A stretch of DNA of 64,000 nucleotides, taken from contig NZ_JANZXB010000002.1 in assembly GCF_025371035.1 (NCBI RefSeq), positions 248,001 through 312,000 on the forward strand. The letters run 5' to 3'. Origin of the DNA: Sphingomonas sp. LC-1 (GTDB lineage: Bacteria > Pseudomonadota > Alphaproteobacteria > Sphingomonadales > Sphingomonadaceae). The translations under genes were made by a program, and so were the position numbers. Under the pieces are notes generated by a model. The model searched no databases. It was not told the origin of the DNA and saw only the letters and a program-made list of their open reading frames with translations. This document shows, one piece after another, positions 60,467 through 64,000 of this stretch (positions within the stretch are counted from its first letter, which is position 1; every line of letters starts with the position of its first letter).

Positions 60467-60500
60467 GGCCCGCTTCCCTATGGGAGGCGGGCCTTTTTTT
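60467..60500 (+). terminator. Rho-independent terminator after the MFS porter
   Basis: GGCCCGCTTCCC and GGGAGGCGGGCC form a 12 bp stem (one G-U) with a TAT loop, followed by seven T. It separates the porter from the convergent ROK gene. Confidence 0.9.
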
Positions 60501-60564
60501 GACGCTGCGCGCTTGGCCTTCTCGTCCGTCCTGGCTGAACGGATGAGGGGAATGAGAAGGGCGT

Positions 60565-61809
60565 TTACCCGCGCCCGGCCTGGATCAGGATCGAGTCGGA
60601 GGGCAGCAGCCGGTCCATGAACGGCAGCATCGCCGCGCCGATCGCAGGCGCGTCCTGCGCGGTGCGGGCGGCGCGGATGATCGGGCGGGCGGGCAGTTCG
60701 ATCCCCGCCAGCGCCTGTCGCAACCCCTCCGCCAGCCGGTCGAGCAGCCATGCGGGAAGCCGCCCGCCAATCAGGATGGCGTGCGGATCGAACAGGGTGG
60801 TGACCGCGACGAACGGCTGGACGAGCGAGGCGATCGAATCCGCGATCCACGGGTCGAGTATGGCGGACAGCTTCGGATCGTCGCGCTCGCCCAGCGTCTC
60901 GGGTGATTCCAGCCTGTGTCCCGCCGCGGCCAGCCGTACCTGGAGCCCCGCCAGCGATACCGTGTCCTGCACCACCGCGCCGGGGCGGTCGGCGGTGGGG
61001 TCGGGCATCAGCCCGATCTCGCCCGACCGGCGATGCGCGCCGCGATGATAGCTGCGGTCGATGACCAGGCTGCCCCCCAGGCCCGCCGTGATCAGCAGGT
61101 AGAAGAAACTGGGGCATTCGAAGTCCTGGTCATATTGCGCCTCGCCCAAAGCGGCGGCGGCGGCATCATTGTCGCGGTGGATCGGCCAGGGCAGGAGCGG
61201 GGCGAGCAGCGCGTTCAAGTCCACCCCGACCCAGGCATCATAGCCCCGCGTCTGATTGGGCAGCGAGCGATCGAGCCCGTCCGGCATCGCCACCCCGACC
61301 CCCAGCACGCGCGACCGGTCGATCCCTCCTTCGACCAAAGCAGGGTCGAGCGTGTCGCGGATGAAGGCCAGCACGTCGTCGGGGCTCGCGAAACCGATCT
61401 CCCGCGTGGCGCGGGCGCGCACCGTGCCGCTCAGGTCCAGGATCGCGATCGCCAGATGGTCGCGATCGATGGTCAGGCCGATGCCGAACGCACCATCGGG
61501 GCAAAGCTCGATCTTCAGCGCCGGCTGGCCACGCCCGCTGTGCAGCCGCCCGGCGGTGCGGATCAGCCCCATTTCGGTCAGCCGCCCGGTGATGTTGGCG
61601 ATAGTCGGCGGGGTCAGTCCGGTCTGGTTGGCGATGGCGATTCGGGTCGTTTCGCGGTGAAGGCGAATCACCTGGAGCACGGTGCGCAGATTATAGTCGC
61701 CCGCGCGCTCCAAATTCGTGCCCGACAGGCCGCGCGACAGTCGCGCATCGCGCGAATGCGCCTCGACGGCGCGCGCGCGTCCAGGCGACATTCGGTGCGG
61801 CGATGGCAT
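60565..61809 (-). CDS. ROK-family transcriptional regulator
   Basis: A 414-residue regulator of the NagC/Mlc/XylR type: an N-terminal winged helix (LQVIRLHRETTRIAIANQTG, LTPPTIANITGRLTEMGLI) fused to a ROK sugar-kinase-like domain (GIGLTIDRDHLAIAILDLSG, NDAAAAALGEAQY, ITAGLGGSLVID). The kinase-type zinc motif of ROK enzymes (CxCGxxGC) is absent, so it should be a regulator only. I chose the ATG at 61809, preceded by GGGGGAG at nine bases; an ATG at 61827 lacks a ribosome site. A 10-bp inverted repeat with an 77 bp interval lies in its promoter region. Confidence 0.9.
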   Translation of the reverse strand: MPSPHRMSPGRARAVEAHSRDARLSRGLSGTNLERAGDYNLRTVLQVIRLHRETTRIAIANQTGLTPPTIANITGRLTEMGLIRTAGRLHSGRGQPALKIELCPDGAFGIGLTIDRDHLAIAILDLSGTVRARATREIGFASPDDVLAFIRDTLDPALVEGGIDRSRVLGVGVAMPDGLDRSLPNQTRGYDAWVGVDLNALLAPLLPWPIHRDNDAAAAALGEAQYDQDFECPSFFYLLITAGLGGSLVIDRSYHRGAHRRSGEIGLMPDPTADRPGAVVQDTVSLAGLQVRLAAAGHRLESPETLGERDDPKLSAILDPWIADSIASLVQPFVAVTTLFDPHAILIGGRLPAWLLDRLAEGLRQALAGIELPARPIIRAARTAQDAPAIGAAMLPFMDRLLPSDSILIQAGRG

Positions 61810-61823
61810 CTGGCTCGTCTCCC

Positions 61824-61920
61824 CCATATTGGTGGAGCGAAGCTTTATCGTCCCTCTCCTCCCGCGGACAGGATCGACCTGCCGTCGGTGGCGGTCAAGT
61901 GAATTGTCGGACCAATATGG
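61824..61920. promoter_or_regulatory. Paired inverted sites in the ROK promoter region
   Basis: CCATATTGGT (61824-61833) and ACCAATATGG (61911-61920) are exact complements, 77 bp apart, in the region just upstream of the ROK start at 61809. CCATATTGG is itself near-palindromic (CCATATTGG/CCAATATGG). Two such sites could hold a repressor loop. They are AT-rich against a GC-rich background. Confidence 0.45.
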
Positions 61921-61954
61921 CCGCCCCGACGGGTGGGAAGGGGCGGCAAAGCGG

Positions 61955-63163
61955 TCAGGATGCGGTGGCCGGAGTCAGCTTGATGAGGCGTCCCTGCGAA
62001 TCGCCGCCATCCTCAAGCACATAGATGGCGCCGTCCGGCCCCTGCTCGACCTCGCGAATGCGCGCGCCCATGCCCCATTGATCGCCCTTGGTCGCGCTGG
62101 TGCCGTTCAGGTCGACGCGGACCAGCGACTTGCTCGACAGGCCGCCGATAAAGGCGTCGCCGCGCCATTGCGGGAACAGCGATCCCGAATAGATCATCAG
62201 CCCGCCCGGCGAGATCACCGGGTTCCACCAGACCTTGGGCGCCTCATAGCCATCGCCCGCCCGGTGGTCGGGAATGTCGCGTCCGTCATAATGCGATCCG
62301 TTGGAGGCGTTGGGCCAGCCATAATTGCGCCCCGGCAGGATCAGGTTGAGCTCGTCGCCGCCCTTGGGGCCCATTTCCTGTTCCCACAGATTGCCGCTCG
62401 CGTCGAAGGCGATGCCGAGCAGGTTGCGGTGCCCATAGGACCAGACCGCCGGATCGAAGCCCTGCGCCGCCAGCGGATTGTTCGCGGGCTTGCCGTCCGG
62501 GGTCAGGCGCAGGACTTTGCCCAGCGTCGCCTTGGCATCCTGGGCAGGGGTGAATTTCTGCCGCTCGCCCGCCGTGAAGAACAGATATTGGCCATCGGGC
62601 GAGAAGGCGATGCGGCCTGAATAATGGCCGTCGCCGGTGACGGCGGGGCTCGCGCCCCACAAGGTCTCGATCCCGGTCAGTTGCGCGGTACCGTTCGTTT
62701 CGCGCAGCGCGCCGCGCGCCAGCACGACATGCTTGCCGCCCTCGGTCGCGGCCGAATAGCTGAAATAGACATGGCCCGACCGAGCGAAATCGGGGGCGAG
62801 GACCACGTCCATCAGTCCGCCCTGGCCCGCCGAATCGACACCGATGCGCGCGATCACCTGCCGCTGCTGCCCGTCCGCGCTGACCAGGAGCATCCGCCCG
62901 TCCTTCTCGGTCACCAGCATACGCCGGTCGGGCAGGAAGGTCATCGCCCAGGGCGCGTCGAAATCGGCGATGACGGTCCGGCCAAAGGGCTGGCCGTCGA
63001 CCACCGTCGCGGGCGGCGTGGCGGATGCGGAGGGTGAGGGGGAGGGCGTGCCGCCCGGCGATATTGCGACGGGGGGCGTGCTGCCCGTCTCGTCGGGGGC
63101 GGGGCCATTGCCCGAACAGGCGATCAGCGCCACCGGAAGGGTGGCGAGCAGCGGCAATTTCAT
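61955..63163 (-). CDS. PQQ-dependent sugar dehydrogenase, lipoprotein
   Basis: A 402-residue exported protein of the soluble glucose/sorbosone dehydrogenase family (six-bladed propeller, GSDH type). The signal peptide ends LPVALIAC, a lipobox, followed by a Pro/Ser/Thr-rich linker (about 20-55). Blade motifs include PWAMTFLPDRRMLVTEKDGR, GQGGLMDVVLAPDF, SGRIAFSPDGQYLFFTAGER, YGHRNLLGIAFD and GGDELNLILPGRNYGWPNAS. These enzymes oxidise aldose sugars in the periplasm using PQQ; the actual sugar is unknown. It is the last gene of the sugar locus and divergent from rimP. Confidence 0.9.
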   Translation of the reverse strand: MKLPLLATLPVALIACSGNGPAPDETGSTPPVAISPGGTPSPSPSASATPPATVVDGQPFGRTVIADFDAPWAMTFLPDRRMLVTEKDGRMLLVSADGQQRQVIARIGVDSAGQGGLMDVVLAPDFARSGHVYFSYSAATEGGKHVVLARGALRETNGTAQLTGIETLWGASPAVTGDGHYSGRIAFSPDGQYLFFTAGERQKFTPAQDAKATLGKVLRLTPDGKPANNPLAAQGFDPAVWSYGHRNLLGIAFDASGNLWEQEMGPKGGDELNLILPGRNYGWPNASNGSHYDGRDIPDHRAGDGYEAPKVWWNPVISPGGLMIYSGSLFPQWRGDAFIGGLSSKSLVRVDLNGTSATKGDQWGMGARIREVEQGPDGAIYVLEDGGDSQGRLIKLTPATAS

Positions 63164-63341
63164 GGTCGTCTCTCCCGTCCGGGGCCTGGAAAGGTCCCGA
63201 TCATCCGGGCTAACGTTTCGATATGCGTGCTTGTTTCGCAAGAGCGTTGCGCGTATATACTGCGACATTCTCTTACATCGTCGGGTGAAAGAGGCTGCGG
63301 GACGGGTTCCGCGGCACCGATCCGGCACATCTGGAGCTTTC

Positions 63342-63920
63342 ATGGCGGACATCGCCCTTCTGACGCAACTCATCGAACCTGAGGCGAAAGCGCTTGGTTT
63401 CGAACTCGTGCGCGTGAAGATGTATGGCGGCACGTCGGACCCGACGCTCCAGGTGATGGCCGAGCGTCCCGATACGCGCCAGCTCAACATCGACGACTGT
63501 GCCGATCTGTCGCGCCGAATCTCGGACGTGATGGACGCGCTGGAGGAGCAGGGCCGCGACCCGATCGACCATGCCTATCGGCTGGAGGTGTCCTCGCCCG
63601 GTATCGACCGTCCGCTGACCCGACTGAAGGACTTCGCCGACTGGGCGGGGCATGAGGCGCGGATCACGCTCGCCGAGAAGCTGAACGGCCGCAAGCAGTT
63701 CAAGGGTGATCTGGCCGGGGTCGAGGGCGAGACCGTCATCATCGTTGACGGGGAAGAGGTTCGCCACGAACTGCCCTTCGCGGCGATCGAGGACGCCAAG
63801 CTCGTCATGACCGACCGGCTGATCGCCGCGACGGTGCCGCTGTCCCTGGATGGCGCGGAAGAGGTTTATTATCAGGACGCGCCCGACACGGACGGCGCCA
63901 CGACGGAAGGACGGCACTGA
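63342..63920 (+). CDS. rimP: Ribosome maturation factor RimP
   Basis: RimP aids late 30S subunit maturation. The 192-residue protein has the two-domain layout: an N-terminal KH-like domain (LIEPEAKALGFELVRVKMYG, DCADLSRRISDVMDALEE, YRLEVSSPGIDRPLTRLKDF) and a C-terminal Sm-like domain (ITLAEKLNGRKQFKGDLAGV, then VIIVDGEEVRHELPFAAIEDAKLV). The ATG at 63342 follows GGAG. Its stop codon overlaps the nusA start (TGATG), the usual rimP-nusA-infB order of bacteria. Confidence 0.95.
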   Translation: MADIALLTQLIEPEAKALGFELVRVKMYGGTSDPTLQVMAERPDTRQLNIDDCADLSRRISDVMDALEEQGRDPIDHAYRLEVSSPGIDRPLTRLKDFADWAGHEARITLAEKLNGRKQFKGDLAGVEGETVIIVDGEEVRHELPFAAIEDAKLVMTDRLIAATVPLSLDGAEEVYYQDAPDTDGATTEGRH

Positions 63921-64000
63921 TGGCTACCGCCATTTCCGCCAATAAGGCGGAACTGATCGCGATCGCGAATGCGGTCGCCTCGGAAAAGATGATCGACAAG
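63920..64000 (+). CDS. nusA: Transcription factor NusA, N-terminal fragment
   Basis: Only the first 27 codons lie in the window, cut by its right end. The product begins MATAISANKAELIAIANAVA and continues SEKMIDK, the normal start of the NusA RNA polymerase-binding domain. Coupling to rimP by a TGATG overlap supports the call. Confidence 0.9.
   Translation, partial: MATAISANKAELIAIANAVASEKMIDK

Overview
The window is a gene-dense, GC-rich chromosomal segment with very strong third-position GC. The gene complement points to an alphaproteobacterium of the Sphingomonas type: rsmB-rpe-heparinase II/III-purH in a row, a DUF1674 (SdhAF4-like) protein beside rsmB, DUF3572 beside divK, gltD-DUF2059-gltB, and intergenic palindromes of the kind seen in sphingomonads. 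No prophage, insertion sequence, integrase, CRISPR array or rRNA operon was found. Most of the window is core metabolism and housekeeping. The open questions lie mainly between genes.

Layout. 1-4.8 kb: LysR regulator, a two-ring CDC48-type AAA+ ATPase preceded by a leader terminator, an ABM-domain monooxygenase and a PmtA-like methyltransferase. 4.8-10.7 kb: phospholipase-D-type cardiolipin synthase-like enzyme, rpoZ, small exported proteins, a PadR operon and a secreted M20 peptidase. 10.9-18.6 kb: VUT-family (queuosine precursor) transporter, argB, DUF1674, rsmB, rpe, heparinase II/III-like protein, purH. 18.7-26.9 kb: polA, a polysaccharide flippase, a class A beta-lactamase-like lipoprotein, nadB, a TonB-like protein. 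27.2-32.6 kb: orphan ABC ATPase, zinc-finger protein, tldD, and a sigma-54-driven glnK-amtB pair. 32.7-40.3 kb: argG, two tandem paralogous polytopic membrane proteins, COG3146 acyltransferase, RidA, HAD hydrolase, DUF3572, divK.

40.5-45.4 kb is the most accessory-looking part: a lower-GC gene of unknown function, rlmE and Ppx/GppA, tRNA-Gln(CUG), a GT39/ArnT-like membrane protein, about 430 bp without a gene, and tRNA-Leu(CAG). 45.4-54 kb: NDUFA9-like protein, uppP, and the operon gltD-DUF2059-gltB. 54.2-57.5 kb: AI-2E family permease, OmpA-like lipoprotein, a small exported protein, and threonine aldolase with a strongly structured 5' leader. 57.8-63.2 kb: a sugar locus with a LacI regulator, MFS sugar porter, ROK regulator and PQQ-type sugar dehydrogenase lipoprotein. 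The right edge has rimP and the first 27 codons of nusA.

Nitrogen assimilation is represented twice (PII/AmtB with a textbook sigma-54 promoter; both GOGAT subunits). Three families of dispersed palindromic repeats occupy gene ends: family A (six copies, about 95-140 bp), family B (several) and family C (one full copy nested inside a B element, one fragment). No new multi-gene defence or mobile system could be supported. The best leads are the threonine aldolase leader, terminators placed just upstream of the CDC48 and uppP genes, the lower-GC orphan gene at 40.6 kb, and the nested palindrome at 27 kb.
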